Assembly (NCBI GenBank): GCA_035602605.1
Contig: DATNLZ010000029.1
Span: 13,678-77,677 of the forward strand
Source: DASQHY01 sp035602605
GTDB taxonomy: Bacteria > Acidobacteriota > Terriglobia > Acidiferrales > UBA7541
Length of the DNA stretch: 64,000 bases
Reading direction: 5' to 3'
Position numbers and translations under genes: made by a program. The notes under the pieces were generated by a model, which saw only the letters and a program-made list of their open reading frames with translations, was not told the origin of the DNA and searched no databases. Shown piece by piece: positions 1-8,744 of the stretch. How positions within the stretch are numbered: position 1 is the stretch's first letter; the number at the start of each line of letters is the position of its first letter.

Positions 1-615
1 CAGAACGCCGTCGAGCGTAAAATGGTTATCCGTTTCGCGCGCTCCCATCACCGTAATGCGGGGACCCGTCAGGCCACTCATCTGCTGACCGAGGCCTCCG
101 CTGGCATTTATCGTCACTCCCGGTGTAAGCAGGGCCAGTTGCAAGAACTGACGTCCGTTCAGCGGAAGCTGCACGATGCGCTTGTTCTCGATCACCTCGC
201 CCACCTCTGCCGTTTCCGTCCGAATTAACGGAACCTCACCAACCACATGCACCTCTTCGGTCACTCTGCCGATTTCTAGGGACACGTCGACGCGTGCCTT
301 CTGATCAATTTCCAAGACCATGCCTGACAAGACTTTGGTTTTGAAGCCATTGGCTTGTACGGTCAACGTGTAGCTCCCCACTGGCAGCGAAGTGAGCACG
401 TACTCGCCGGATGATTCAGTAGAGGTTTGGCGTCCGAATCCCGTGGCTTCGTTCACCGCGCTCACTCGGGCATCGGGAACTACCCCACCCGAAGCGTCGT
501 GCACGGTTCCAAGAATCGTTCCGGTAGTCGTCTGCGCCGAAGCGTAGATCGTCGCTAAACAGAGGGCCAGCAAGATACTCCCGACGAAGCGAAAACAGCG
601 TTGGCTCGCAAACAT
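1..615 (-). CDS. TonB-dependent receptor, Oar-like (N-terminal part, runs off the window)
   Basis: Reading leftward from an ATG at 613-615 there is an open frame of 205 codons with no stop before the window edge. It begins with a hydrophobic signal peptide ending near ASAQTTTG, followed by a carboxypeptidase-regulatory-like domain (TGTILGTVHDASGGVVPDAR, then a YTL strand and GFKTKV turn) over about residues 28-115. It then enters the plug domain with the block VQLPLNGRQFLQLALLTPG and the end HFTLDGVL, which matches the two complete receptors at 13.2 and 24.4 kb. Such receptors import or bind large ligands at the outer membrane using TonB energy. The gene has its own promoter with a class II operator near 900, leaving an untranslated leader of about 275 bases. 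Confidence 0.9.
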   Translation of the reverse strand, partial: MFASQRCFRFVGSILLALCLATIYASAQTTTGTILGTVHDASGGVVPDARVSAVNEATGFGRQTSTESSGEYVLTSLPVGSYTLTVQANGFKTKVLSGMVLEIDQKARVDVSLEIGRVTEEVHVVGEVPLIRTETAEVGEVIENKRIVQLPLNGRQFLQLALLTPGVTINASGGLGQQMSGLTGPRITVMGARETDNHFTLDGVL

Positions 616-891
616 GCCTCCTCCGTTCTGGCGATTACGTTCGCACCTGGTAGGTCAAATCGCTCCACGCTCGCCGGTAGAGTCAGACGCCGCCGGTTGT
701 GCAGAAAATAAGTGTGGATTCCTAGGAATGGCGCACGCCTCGAAATCGAAACTGGAACCGGGGCAGACGACAAGACCACTCTTCTCCGAGAAAAGTACTG
801 CAGCAGTCGCCGGTGATTGAGTACTGTGGTCCACAGCGTTCAGAGCGTGCGGTCTTACGGAGTGGCAACTTCGCCGTTTTCCTGTTCTCTT

Positions 892-951
892 CAACTGTTT
901 ATAGTTAGTGACAATTGTGCCGTTATAGGACAACGCCGCACCAGGTGTCAA
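892..951 (-). promoter_or_regulatory. Promoter and class II operator for the receptor at 615
   Basis: On the minus strand TTGACA (946-951), a 17-base spacer and CTATAA (923-928) form a good sigma-70 type promoter. Ten bases further begins the 16-base element GTCACTAACTATAAAC, preceded by ACAATT and followed by AG. The same element recurs at the same place in other promoters of this window. Confidence 0.7.
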
Positions 952-964
952 GGAGAAAACGGCC

Positions 965-1924
965 CTAATCTTGGTCGACTGGGAAATGCCGGCGGACGAG
1001 GTTTGACATCTCCTTGACCTTGACGTGAAAGATGTCGAATTGAAAATTGGGAAGATCTAGATAGATTGCGCCGGGAGGCAGAAAGGGCTGCGATCTGGCG
1101 GTCTGTTCGAAAGCATCATCGTGCGCCGCGAAGACGATCAGAGGCTGGGTCAATGCTTTGAGACGAGTCGCCATCGGATACGAGTAAACAGCCTTATAAG
1201 CGAGCCCTGCATAAGGCCGGGCCTTCAGCTCTTCGATCGTATACCAGTGCAAGTAAGGCAGGTCGTATGGGGGGTGCCGATAAACAAATCGGCGTCGCCA
1301 TACAACAAGCAGATGCGAGCCATCTTCGGATGGGGGCGGAGGAGGAAGGACGCGCGTCGCACGGCGTTCAGCGATTTCCGCTTCCGTAAAAAGTGGCACG
1401 CCGACGACCCCTACGCGCCGAATTTTTCGGGGAGCAGCGAATGCCAGCTCCACGGCCTCGGTCGATCCTGTATGAATTCCGAAAACGTCAACAGTGCGGC
1501 ATCCGAGAGCATCCAACACGGCGAGGGTGGCCCTAGCATAATCCTCCATAGAAAGGTCGCCTCGAGGGGTGTCCGATGCCCCGTATCCGACGCGGTCGGG
1601 AGCGATCAACATCCGCTCACGGCCCATTTCCAGCATGAATTCCTCGAACATCGCGCCCGAAAGCGGAGTCATATGTAGCAAGAGGAGTGGCGGTAGTCCC
1701 CGGCCTTCCGTAGTGCGGACGTGTACCTGTCCAAACGGCGTGCTTACGATGCGGCGGCGTATGGTGACATCACTTTGCACTTCCAGGTGAGCGTCTCGAG
1801 GCGGCTTTGATTCCTGGCTCTGCACCTCGGCAAATGGTGTTGAATTCGGGAGAGAAGCAGCCGCCAGCGTACCGGCAAGCGTAACCCCTCTCTTCACGAA
1901 TTTCCTTCTGGATTCTCGACTCAT
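965..1924 (-). CDS. Tat-exported alpha/beta hydrolase with unusual nucleophile site
   Basis: 319 residues from the ATG at 1924; a start 36 codons upstream would overlap the preceding gene and bury the twin-arginine signal (SRRKFVKRGVTLAG), so the inner start is chosen. The fold is that of an alpha/beta hydrolase: LLLLHMTPLSG (oxyanion region), DRVGYGASD, the nucleophile elbow, and late acid and base candidates at HDDAF and FHV. The elbow reads GIHTGS, so the usual nucleophilic Ser of GxSxG is His. Enzymes with GYHTG at this place exist among annotated hydrolases, so it may be a real subfamily rather than decay. It is the last gene of the operon bicupin - molybdoenzyme - VOC - hydrolase. Substrate unknown. 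Confidence 0.8.
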   Translation of the reverse strand: MSRESRRKFVKRGVTLAGTLAAASLPNSTPFAEVQSQESKPPRDAHLEVQSDVTIRRRIVSTPFGQVHVRTTEGRGLPPLLLLHMTPLSGAMFEEFMLEMGRERMLIAPDRVGYGASDTPRGDLSMEDYARATLAVLDALGCRTVDVFGIHTGSTEAVELAFAAPRKIRRVGVVGVPLFTEAEIAERRATRVLPPPPPSEDGSHLLVVWRRRFVYRHPPYDLPYLHWYTIEELKARPYAGLAYKAVYSYPMATRLKALTQPLIVFAAHDDAFEQTARSQPFLPPGAIYLDLPNFQFDIFHVKVKEMSNLVRRHFPVDQD

Positions 1925-1952
1925 TCGCGACCGTTTTGTTTTGGTGCGGTTC

Positions 1953-3032
1953 TCAAGTTCTGGTTGGCGCTTCGTTACTCTGGACAAACTCCACAATTTC
2001 TCCTGAGCGGCCGCTGCAGGCCAGGGCCGCACTACCGCGATACGGCGGTTGGGACAGGCGCGACTCCATTTGGCTAAAAGGAATCTCTGCGGTTTTCAGT
2101 GCTGCCGCCACAGCGCCCAGGTTGGGAACCTCGAGCGTGCACATAGACGCGCCTGCAGGTAAGTTGCCGCCGGGGATAGGGCGCGAAGGTACTGCTTCGG
2201 GATAGCCATCGAGTTCAATCAAACTGGTGGGACCGGATCGTGCCGTGGCCAGAATTCCGTTGCGGTCGTCCGGCCATCCTATGAATTGATTGGCGAAGCG
2301 CAGCGGACGAGGGTGTTCCACGCCCAGCTTCATGCCAAGTGTCTGTACATAGAAATCTCGTGTCTCGAGGTACGGCCAGCAGGCCAAGACCATGATGAAG
2401 AGTGTTCCCACGTTATTCGGCCCCAACTGGCCACCTGGATATGCTCCCTCAGGGTCTACAAGGCTTTGTGTGCAGTACAGTGCTTCGCCACTAGGGCCCA
2501 GGGCCTGCACGGCACGTAATACATGCGACTGCGTCGTAAACTTCAGGTCAGCAGGTCCGCCGATGCGCCTGAATGAGCTCCCTTCCAGATGCCGGGCGAG
2601 CTCGTCAACATTGCGGGTTCGGATCTCCAGTGCCGTCCACCCGCGCGTGGTGAAGGCCTTTGTCGGCCTCGTGGATACCTCGACGAAGCGAATCAGGCCC
2701 CGCTGCATATCCTTCGGACCGACAACTGCGCTGGGATGCCCAGCTACACCGGGCGCACCCCACATTGCCGCCTGAGATACCATCACTTTACCGCGCCAGT
2801 GGACAACATAATTGAACGCTTTGCGGTATTCGTTAATGCATTCGTTAACATTGAAAACCGAGGCCGTTCCCGCTGATATCCCGGAAGTTAAAGGGGCCAC
2901 TCCGGCGTCCGGTTTTCCAGTCTCCAACTGTCCTGGAGTTAGGGCCGAAGCGCTGCTCGTCGTGCCGAGGACAGCCGCGCTGCCGATTCCCGCCAGCAGT
3001 GAACGAAGAAGATCTCTGCGTGCCAGCTTCAT
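1953..3032 (-). CDS. Tat-exported VOC (glyoxalase-fold) protein
   Basis: 359 residues. The N-terminus MKLARRDLLRSLLAGIGSAA is a twin-arginine type signal peptide. The rest shows the two-module layout of vicinal-oxygen-chelate proteins: a first module with RGWTALEIRTRNVDELARHL and a second with ACWPYLETRDFYVQTLGMKL and SLIELDGYPE, the usual Glu at a module end. It is a close paralogue of the protein at 29.6 kb over its whole length. VOC proteins include dioxygenases, isomerases and lyases with a divalent metal; which reaction this one performs cannot be seen. It lies between the molybdoenzyme (136 bases upstream) and the hydrolase (28 bases downstream) in one operon. Confidence 0.8.
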   Translation of the reverse strand: MKLARRDLLRSLLAGIGSAAVLGTTSSASALTPGQLETGKPDAGVAPLTSGISAGTASVFNVNECINEYRKAFNYVVHWRGKVMVSQAAMWGAPGVAGHPSAVVGPKDMQRGLIRFVEVSTRPTKAFTTRGWTALEIRTRNVDELARHLEGSSFRRIGGPADLKFTTQSHVLRAVQALGPSGEALYCTQSLVDPEGAYPGGQLGPNNVGTLFIMVLACWPYLETRDFYVQTLGMKLGVEHPRPLRFANQFIGWPDDRNGILATARSGPTSLIELDGYPEAVPSRPIPGGNLPAGASMCTLEVPNLGAVAAALKTAEIPFSQMESRLSQPPYRGSAALACSGRSGEIVEFVQSNEAPTRT

Positions 3033-3168
3033 CTCATTCTCCCCGCCGTCAAGATGCCGGAATGTGCGTTTGACGTGTTCAATCTATTGGGTGTCTGGCC
3101 GAAACGCTAGTCAGCGAAGAACTGAACAATCCTAACGCGAGACCGGAAGATGGTTCTTTTGCGCAGCG

Positions 3169-4257
3169 CTAGCGCACTAGAAACTTGAAGTGTTGGATGC
3201 CGTTATTTCCGTAGCCGAGGCGGTTCCATTCGAATTCTGGCGGCTGAGTGTGTCCTATTTCGTCTGTCGCACGACAGTGTATATAATACTCGCCGGGCTG
3301 CGCAGACCATTCTATCTCCCACCGGGTCCATGTCCAGCGATTCCTGGGCTCCAACAGAGATGCGACGCGCCAGCTAGATCCTCCGTCGAAACTAACTTCA
3401 ACTCGGACGATGGTTCCGGATCCGGACCACGCATAACCGCGTAACATCTGCCTCCCCGATTCGATGGGTTTATCGGGCAAAGGATCGGTGATGAGTGAAT
3501 TTACTTTTTGGGTCGTCACGAGAAACTCATGCCGGCCGTCCTGCCAGCTGTATACGTACCGGAGCTTTTGCCAGAAGCCTTCGAACCTGGTCTTAAGAAC
3601 CTGTATCTGACTAATCCACTTGACCCACCAGACGCCGTACCACCCGGGAACAACTAGCCGGATGGGCGCGCCGTGCGCATGCTCCAAGGGCTCGCCGTTC
3701 AGCGCCCACGCGATCATGGTGTCGGGCGAAACGAACTTTTCCCAGGGGAGGCTTTTGGCGAATGTAGACCGCACGTTTTCTGGCTGCGCAGTTCCACTGT
3801 CTCGGCCTTCAATGAGGACTTCAACCGCATCGTCAATTGGCTCGGCCTTGGAGACTAAAGTCGCGAGCGACACGCCCGTCCATTCGCCGCAGCTCACACT
3901 GCCATTTCCTAATTGCGTGCCCGGTGTTTGCGGCTTCAGGAATTTCCGACTGGTTCCCGCACATTCGATGAGGGCCATCACGCTACGCGACGGAAGTTTG
4001 CGGAGGTCTGCATATGACAGCGTATAAGGTTTGCGAACTGCCCCCTCAATGCGAAGCGATAGAGTCTCTTTCTGAATAGGGGGCGGTGCATCGTAATGGT
4101 TAAGAATGTAGAACAGATTGGTGGGCGTGATGATGCCCTCCGCTGCCGAAGGTATGGTTTCTGACGCGCGAATATTCCCGTTTGAATCCCGAGAATGAAT
4201 GATCAGTTCATGCTCGCTCAGGGCCCCTCCGCCGGCAAAATTCGCAATTGTGCTCAT
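3169..4257 (-). CDS. Sulfite-oxidase-like molybdopterin oxidoreductase
   Basis: 362 residues. The molybdenum-cofactor domain starts near residue 50 (LSLRIEGAVRKPYTLSYADL) and holds the cysteine ligand in MALIECAG, the WTGVSL loop, and GAPIRLVVPGWYGVWWVKW. The C-terminal part (RGYAWSGSGTIVRVEVSFDG) is the Mo-co dimerisation domain, so the protein is full length. Family members oxidise sulfite or reduce or oxidise S- and N-oxides; heme-binding is not visible. The ATG overlaps the stop of the bicupin gene (ATGA), so the two are translationally coupled. No signal peptide is seen although its neighbours carry Tat signals; it may be cytoplasmic, or travel with a partner. Confidence 0.85.
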   Translation of the reverse strand: MSTIANFAGGGALSEHELIIHSRDSNGNIRASETIPSAAEGIITPTNLFYILNHYDAPPPIQKETLSLRIEGAVRKPYTLSYADLRKLPSRSVMALIECAGTSRKFLKPQTPGTQLGNGSVSCGEWTGVSLATLVSKAEPIDDAVEVLIEGRDSGTAQPENVRSTFAKSLPWEKFVSPDTMIAWALNGEPLEHAHGAPIRLVVPGWYGVWWVKWISQIQVLKTRFEGFWQKLRYVYSWQDGRHEFLVTTQKVNSLITDPLPDKPIESGRQMLRGYAWSGSGTIVRVEVSFDGGSSWRVASLLEPRNRWTWTRWEIEWSAQPGEYYIHCRATDEIGHTQPPEFEWNRLGYGNNGIQHFKFLVR

Positions 4258-5300
4258 ATGTAGTTGGGATCTTCAATCGGGGTAGAGCTGTGCGTGGCAC
4301 CTTTTCCATACGTCGCCTCCAGCCAATAACAGCCGATCTGGGTAACCACGCCATCGGCCAAGCCAAAGATGCTCATGGGAGCGCGTTCTACGTAAGAGTA
4401 TCTGCCTAAGGTAATCTTCTCAGCTTTCTGACCCGGCGCTTGGTAGGTTTGTATGTTCAGGTCGCCGGCCAGCACGAAGGTGAATTGATAGCCCTGCTTG
4501 TAGTAGTAAGCACGCGCAAACTGCGGCGAACGCGAGCTATTCCATTCCGGCTCGAGGCGGTACAACATGACTCGGAAGCCAGTGGTCTGATCAAAAGTCA
4601 AGTATTTGAAATGCAAGCCGGGCACGTCCGGGTCCGGTTCGAAGGGCATTCCGCCAATCGTGTCGATGATCCGCGGCACCGTCCATTGTTTGACTTTCTT
4701 GTAATCTGGATTGTAATAGCTCACTTGCGGCTCAACGCTGTAAGTGCCACTCCACACATCTTGCTCTTCCATGAAGAACCAGGAAGCGCCCGACTGAGAT
4801 CGCATAAAATCCTGGCGGCCCCTCTCTCCCCCGTGCAGGCTGTAAGGAGGGCGATCCAAGTAGTAGCCTTCCCGGAATCGCATCAGAGGCCCGTAGTGCT
4901 GTTTGGGGTGAGTGGACTCATTGTTGGTGGAGTCGCCCGACAGCATGTATCCCCATTCATGGAACGTATGGTAGTGGACCGGTGCCCCGCCCCAACCGGC
5001 GGCACGAAAAGTAAGCACTAAAGCGCCTTTCGTCTCCGGATTCTCGAAGAGCACTTTTCGAGCGGCCGCATACTTCTCAGGGTCTGTGGTCGGGGCTTTC
5101 ACCCACGGCATGCGATCCGTGTCCAGCACTCTCACAGGTTTCCACGGCGCCTTCGAGCTACTCAGTTTTTCGAACTCCTGCCGATTGCTTTGCGACGTCG
5201 AGTACGACGGCGCAGTGACACGCGCGCCGGCGACGATTCCGGGCATTGCAGCCAACGCCGCGCCCGTCTTGATAAAGACTCTCCGAGAGCTGATGGCCAT
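4254..5300 (-). CDS. Tat-exported bicupin protein (copy 1 of 4)
   Basis: 348 residues from ATG 5300, chosen because AGAGG lies just upstream and the Tat signal SRRVFIKTGAALAAM follows at once. Near residue 115 comes the cupin metal site HYHTFHEW, then NNEST and a LHGGERGR block where a further His may complete the site; a second, His-poor cupin-like half contains YYYKQGYQFTFVLAGD. Three further copies lie at 12.1, 19.5 and 36.3 kb, all about 340-360 residues. Cupins of this kind are often dioxygenases, isomerases or sugar and ligand binders; no function is assigned to this family by me. First gene of a four-gene operon starting at a class II promoter. Confidence 0.8.
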   Translation of the reverse strand: MAISSRRVFIKTGAALAAMPGIVAGARVTAPSYSTSQSNRQEFEKLSSSKAPWKPVRVLDTDRMPWVKAPTTDPEKYAAARKVLFENPETKGALVLTFRAAGWGGAPVHYHTFHEWGYMLSGDSTNNESTHPKQHYGPLMRFREGYYLDRPPYSLHGGERGRQDFMRSQSGASWFFMEEQDVWSGTYSVEPQVSYYNPDYKKVKQWTVPRIIDTIGGMPFEPDPDVPGLHFKYLTFDQTTGFRVMLYRLEPEWNSSRSPQFARAYYYKQGYQFTFVLAGDLNIQTYQAPGQKAEKITLGRYSYVERAPMSIFGLADGVVTQIGCYWLEATYGKGATHSSTPIEDPNYI

Positions 5301-5322
5301 AGTGCCTCTTTCAAAGCAAACT

Positions 5323-5386
5323 GTCTTCACATTAGGACAATTGACAAAACTTCGAGACTTCTATCCTCCGTCGCTAAGTTTGTCAA
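5323..5386 (-). promoter_or_regulatory. Promoter and class II operator for the bicupin-molybdoenzyme operon
   Basis: Minus strand: TTGACA (5381-5386), 17 bases, TAGAAG (5358-5363), then GTCAATT and the 16-base element GTCCTAATGTGAAGAC (5323-5338). The operator is about 8 bases further downstream than in the other units. The rest of 5387-5602 shows no gene. Confidence 0.6.
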
Positions 5387-5602
5387 GCATAAAGTTGTGC
5401 CGGAAGATCAGTGACATTGCGATGCGACGACCAATTTCGGCGGTTCCGCCTTTGGTTTGGCCGCGTAAATAACTATTTTATCGCCTTCCAACTGCTAGCG
5501 ACGGTCGACGAATACCTGACATTCGTTTTTTACTGACGTCTCTTAGAAAGAGATCCGTGGCGCACGGGTGAGCCAGAGTACCTCCCTCTCAATCCTCAAC
5601 TG

Positions 5603-6946
5603 TCACTGGGATACCGCGTCCATTGCCGGCTTCTCCACAATCGTCCGCTCTGGGTGAATCAATAACCATACCAAGCCGCCTACCAGCGATAACGCCGCGG
5701 CGCAATCAAGTGCCGCTGTCCATCCAAACGCTCTTGCAATCAGTGGAGTGGCAATCGGTGCTATCGTGCCGCCGGAATTTGTCCCTACAATCGTCAATCC
5801 TGTTACGGTCGCTGCCGATTCACCTGCGATATCGACGACCGTTGCCCAGAAAGCTGTGATGGCGGCAAAGAGACACCCATCACCGACGGATAGTGCGGCT
5901 ATCGCCACATAGGGATTAGCCACTCTAGCGCCCCAAAACACCATAATTGCCGCCAGCAACATCGTGCCCAAGGCGGTTCCATTCCGACCGATCCGCTTGC
6001 CATAACGATGAGACAAATAATCGCAGAGCTTGCCAACGGGAAACGGCAGAACTGCACTCGCTAGGAAAGGCCCTGTGGCATAAAAAGAACCACGCAACAT
6101 GCTAAAGCCGCGCACCTCGGTCAAATAAAGATAAAACCATGCAGCGTACACATTCACCACATATCCAACACAGACTTGACTGAAAGTAATCAGCCAAACG
6201 TTCTTGTTGGACAATATCGCCAGCCACGGCGTTGGTTGCCTAAATGTCCCTGCCGACTTATTGACTAGGCTTGTAGCCTGCTCATCGGACTGCAGCGTGA
6301 GCGTCGCGCCCATCGGAACGTCGTGAGTCTTCGCTGGCGCGTCCGATCCATATCGGTACCAAATCCCCCCCAGAATGATACCCAGCGATGAGCAGATGTA
6401 GAATGCAGCCGGCCAGCCCAACAACCGCATGATTAAAGCGATGAATGGCGGCGCAATGGCCCCTCCCATCCCTAGACCTGCAAGGACAAAACCGCTCGCC
6501 CAGGCCCTCTTCTCAGGAGCCATCCAGTTTGCAATTACTCGATTGTAAGTGGGAAGCGCAACAGCCTCGCCTAAGCCGACAAAAAATCGAATAATGATAA
6601 AGGATCCAAGAATACCGACAGCGGAGAAGCCGATGATCCGATATGCGACGCCCGTTAAGGCCGTGAAAACAGACCACCAGATGACAGCTCCCGTCAGCAC
6701 CTTGCGGGGGCCGAATCTATCTCCCAGCCAACCGCCCGGGATTTGAAGGAGTGCATAGCCGAAAACAAACGCGGAAAAAATCCAACCCATCTGAACACTA
6801 CTGAAGCCAAACTGTGGAATGATGTATTTGGCGGCGATTGAAATGTTTACTCGATCCAGGTACGTGACGATGCTGAAGATCAGTAGCATCATGAGGATGA
6901 ATCTGGTCTTTTTTTCAGCGATTTTGCTCGGACTCACACTACTCAT
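5603..6946 (-). CDS. MFS transporter, anion:cation symporter type
   Basis: 447 residues from the ATG at 6946, which has GGAG six bases upstream; an upstream ATG at 6997 has no such site. The protein has the MFS pattern of about twelve hydrophobic segments with TYLDRVNISIAAKYI in helix 1, PGGWLGDRFGPRKVL after helix 2 and a FPVGKLCDYLSHRYGKR loop in the second half. This matches the ACS family (hexuronate, glucarate, phthalate and other organic anion importers). A close paralogue is at 37.5 kb. It ends the minus-strand operon SnoaL - methyltransferase - small protein - MFS and probably imports the substrate or an organic acid derived from it. Confidence 0.85.
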   Translation of the reverse strand: MSSVSPSKIAEKKTRFILMMLLIFSIVTYLDRVNISIAAKYIIPQFGFSSVQMGWIFSAFVFGYALLQIPGGWLGDRFGPRKVLTGAVIWWSVFTALTGVAYRIIGFSAVGILGSFIIIRFFVGLGEAVALPTYNRVIANWMAPEKRAWASGFVLAGLGMGGAIAPPFIALIMRLLGWPAAFYICSSLGIILGGIWYRYGSDAPAKTHDVPMGATLTLQSDEQATSLVNKSAGTFRQPTPWLAILSNKNVWLITFSQVCVGYVVNVYAAWFYLYLTEVRGFSMLRGSFYATGPFLASAVLPFPVGKLCDYLSHRYGKRIGRNGTALGTMLLAAIMVFWGARVANPYVAIAALSVGDGCLFAAITAFWATVVDIAGESAATVTGLTIVGTNSGGTIAPIATPLIARAFGWTAALDCAAALSLVGGLVWLLIHPERTIVEKPAMDAVSQ

Positions 6947-7129
6947 GAACGCTCCACCCCACAGTTCCATCGGCTCTCGAGAAATGAGCCTTTGCACAAA
7001 TCTGCATCGATTGGGAAGGCCTGAACTTTGCCTGGAAGGGTGTATTTAGGAAAGATGTGGCCGTGTAGAGGCACGTTGTCCAGCTGGAAAGTTTTGCGCC
7101 GCCATGATGGGAAGGCAAATTCGTCGCTG

Positions 7130-7381
7130 TTAGGCCTGAGTGAGAGTCCGCATAAATCTCTCCATGAAAGCATCTCGCTCCCGCTGCATATCGGCGACAT
7201 GATCAGAACTGCCGGCAAGCTCATCAATCATGTCGCGGGTTTCGATTCCTTTGCTCTTAAGGACTTGTTCGAGTAATGAAAGCCTGTCCTTCACTACCCA
7301 TAACTCAGCACCCAATGCCAAGATCATGCCGAGTAGTTTGTCTTGCACGACCTCTGGAAATGCATGGTAAATTTCAGTCAT
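7130..7381 (-). CDS. Small helical protein of unknown function
   Basis: 83 residues if started at ATG 7381, where AGAGGGAAAG lies upstream; a start at 7420 would overlap the methyltransferase gene by 17 bases and has no clear ribosome site. The sequence is almost entirely helical with heptad-like leucines (LWVVKDRLSLLEQVLKSKGI) and a charged tail. It sits tightly between the methyltransferase and the MFS transporter, so it probably belongs to their operon, perhaps as a subunit or chaperone of the methyltransferase. I do not recognise a family. Confidence 0.55.
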   Translation of the reverse strand: MTEIYHAFPEVVQDKLLGMILALGAELWVVKDRLSLLEQVLKSKGIETRDMIDELAGSSDHVADMQRERDAFMERFMRTLTQA

Positions 7382-7403
7382 GGAATCTTTCCCTCTGCGT
7401 TGA

Positions 7404-8537
7404 TCACTTGTTTTTGCCATCGCGTTGCTGCACAGCAGGCTTATCGCCTTGAGTGACCCAGCGATTATAGGGCTTGAACTCCCCCGTTCGCATCAGGGCA
7501 GCCGAGCCCCAATACGTGGGTTCCTCGTAGTCCAAGGGACCCTCACGGACCTCGACAAAACCGAATCCTCGCAACACCGATGGCAGATCTCGTGAAAGGA
7601 ACGGGCCCCAAAAAGCCTCCCCGTTGCCCCGGGTGTCAAAGTCCTCGAGAAAGGCGAGTTCAGGGGGCAGAACGCCATAACGTGGAGATTCCACAATGAT
7701 GAGGTGGCCTCCTGGTCTTAACAAGCGGAAGGCCTCGCGTAATATCTGGTCGCCGACCTCAGGCGGCACTTCGTGCAGCAGGAGGTGTGCGGTAATCAGC
7801 TCGAAGCTCTCGCCGGGAAAACCTGTGTTGGACGCATCCGCCTGCGCGAACCTGATCTTGAGCCCCTGTTCCTGAGCAGCCAGGCTGGACCACTTCAAGA
7901 TAGCCGTCGACAAATCGATGCCAATCACTTCTTCAGCCTCCGGATAGACCCGCCGAAGAGCCATGGTCAGCGCGCCAGTGGAGGAACCCATGTCCAGAAT
8001 GCGCCGGTATTGCCGTTTCGGAGCACAGCCGGCAATCTTCAGGAAGGCCCCCGGGTTCCGGCCCCGACGCCAAGACGTGGAGTAGATACCCAAGACGCGC
8101 TGATACACAGGACCCACTAGCTCCTGCCCCCAGTAGCCGCCCGGGGTCAAATGGATATCGTGCTCGGTATACCAGGTGGGCAGTTTCAAGCCAGGATTCA
8201 GTTCCAAACGAACGCCATCGCCAGGTGGTTGCTGCATCATGGCCAGAATTTCTTCATGGTGTTCCTTCACCGAATCAGCGCCCGCCGACCACATCATGTG
8301 CTGCGCGACGTGCTGAGTAGCACACGCGAATTGGTAGAGTAAATCGGGTTCCAGCAACCGCCCTGCCTCTTCCATCGTCGACGGAAGATAGCCTTTTTTC
8401 TCCTGGAATTCGGACGCCTTCTCTTTATAGTTCTCCAGAAGACCTTTCACATTTCGCGTGTAGTTATAGATTTTCAATCCCTCGATAAAATCGAAATAAG
8501 CACAATCCTGCTGTGAGGGTGGCGGTAGCTGAGGCAT
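7404..8537 (-). CDS. SAM-dependent methyltransferase
   Basis: 377 residues from ATG 8537, preceded by a perfect AAGGAGG. The N-terminal 180 residues are helical without known motif. The class I methyltransferase core follows: motif I RILDMGSSTGALTMAL, the acidic end of strand 2 VIGIDLS, motif II/III FAQADASNTGFPGESFELI, and LLRPGGHLIIVE after it. The substrate cannot be inferred. The long helical N-terminal domain recalls natural-product and quinone methyltransferases. Downstream lie a small helical protein and an importer, upstream a SnoaL-like protein, probably all one operon. Confidence 0.85.
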   Translation of the reverse strand: MPQLPPPSQQDCAYFDFIEGLKIYNYTRNVKGLLENYKEKASEFQEKKGYLPSTMEEAGRLLEPDLLYQFACATQHVAQHMMWSAGADSVKEHHEEILAMMQQPPGDGVRLELNPGLKLPTWYTEHDIHLTPGGYWGQELVGPVYQRVLGIYSTSWRRGRNPGAFLKIAGCAPKRQYRRILDMGSSTGALTMALRRVYPEAEEVIGIDLSTAILKWSSLAAQEQGLKIRFAQADASNTGFPGESFELITAHLLLHEVPPEVGDQILREAFRLLRPGGHLIIVESPRYGVLPPELAFLEDFDTRGNGEAFWGPFLSRDLPSVLRGFGFVEVREGPLDYEEPTYWGSAALMRTGEFKPYNRWVTQGDKPAVQQRDGKNK

Positions 8538-8744
8538 TTGTGCCTCCTTTCCATGAGAAAAGTTCCCACTCTGAAAATACACCTAGGTCGGTACACTACG
8601 GATCCCGAGTCGCAGCCATTGACTGAGAACTTCTGCAGTGCGCCGGTGCATCCTCACTGTACCGGTTTTCACTAGCGGCACGCTCGCTCCGGAGCGCAAC
8701 TGTCTATTGAATATTCAACAGGCAGCCGGCTCACCGAGTCGCTC

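Noticed and set aside
8700..8722. Class II operator upstream of the methyltransferase
   Set aside because: There is a palindrome (TTGAATATTCAA) flanked by CTGT and CAG, but the CAATT half and the promoter with the 17-base spacer are lacking.
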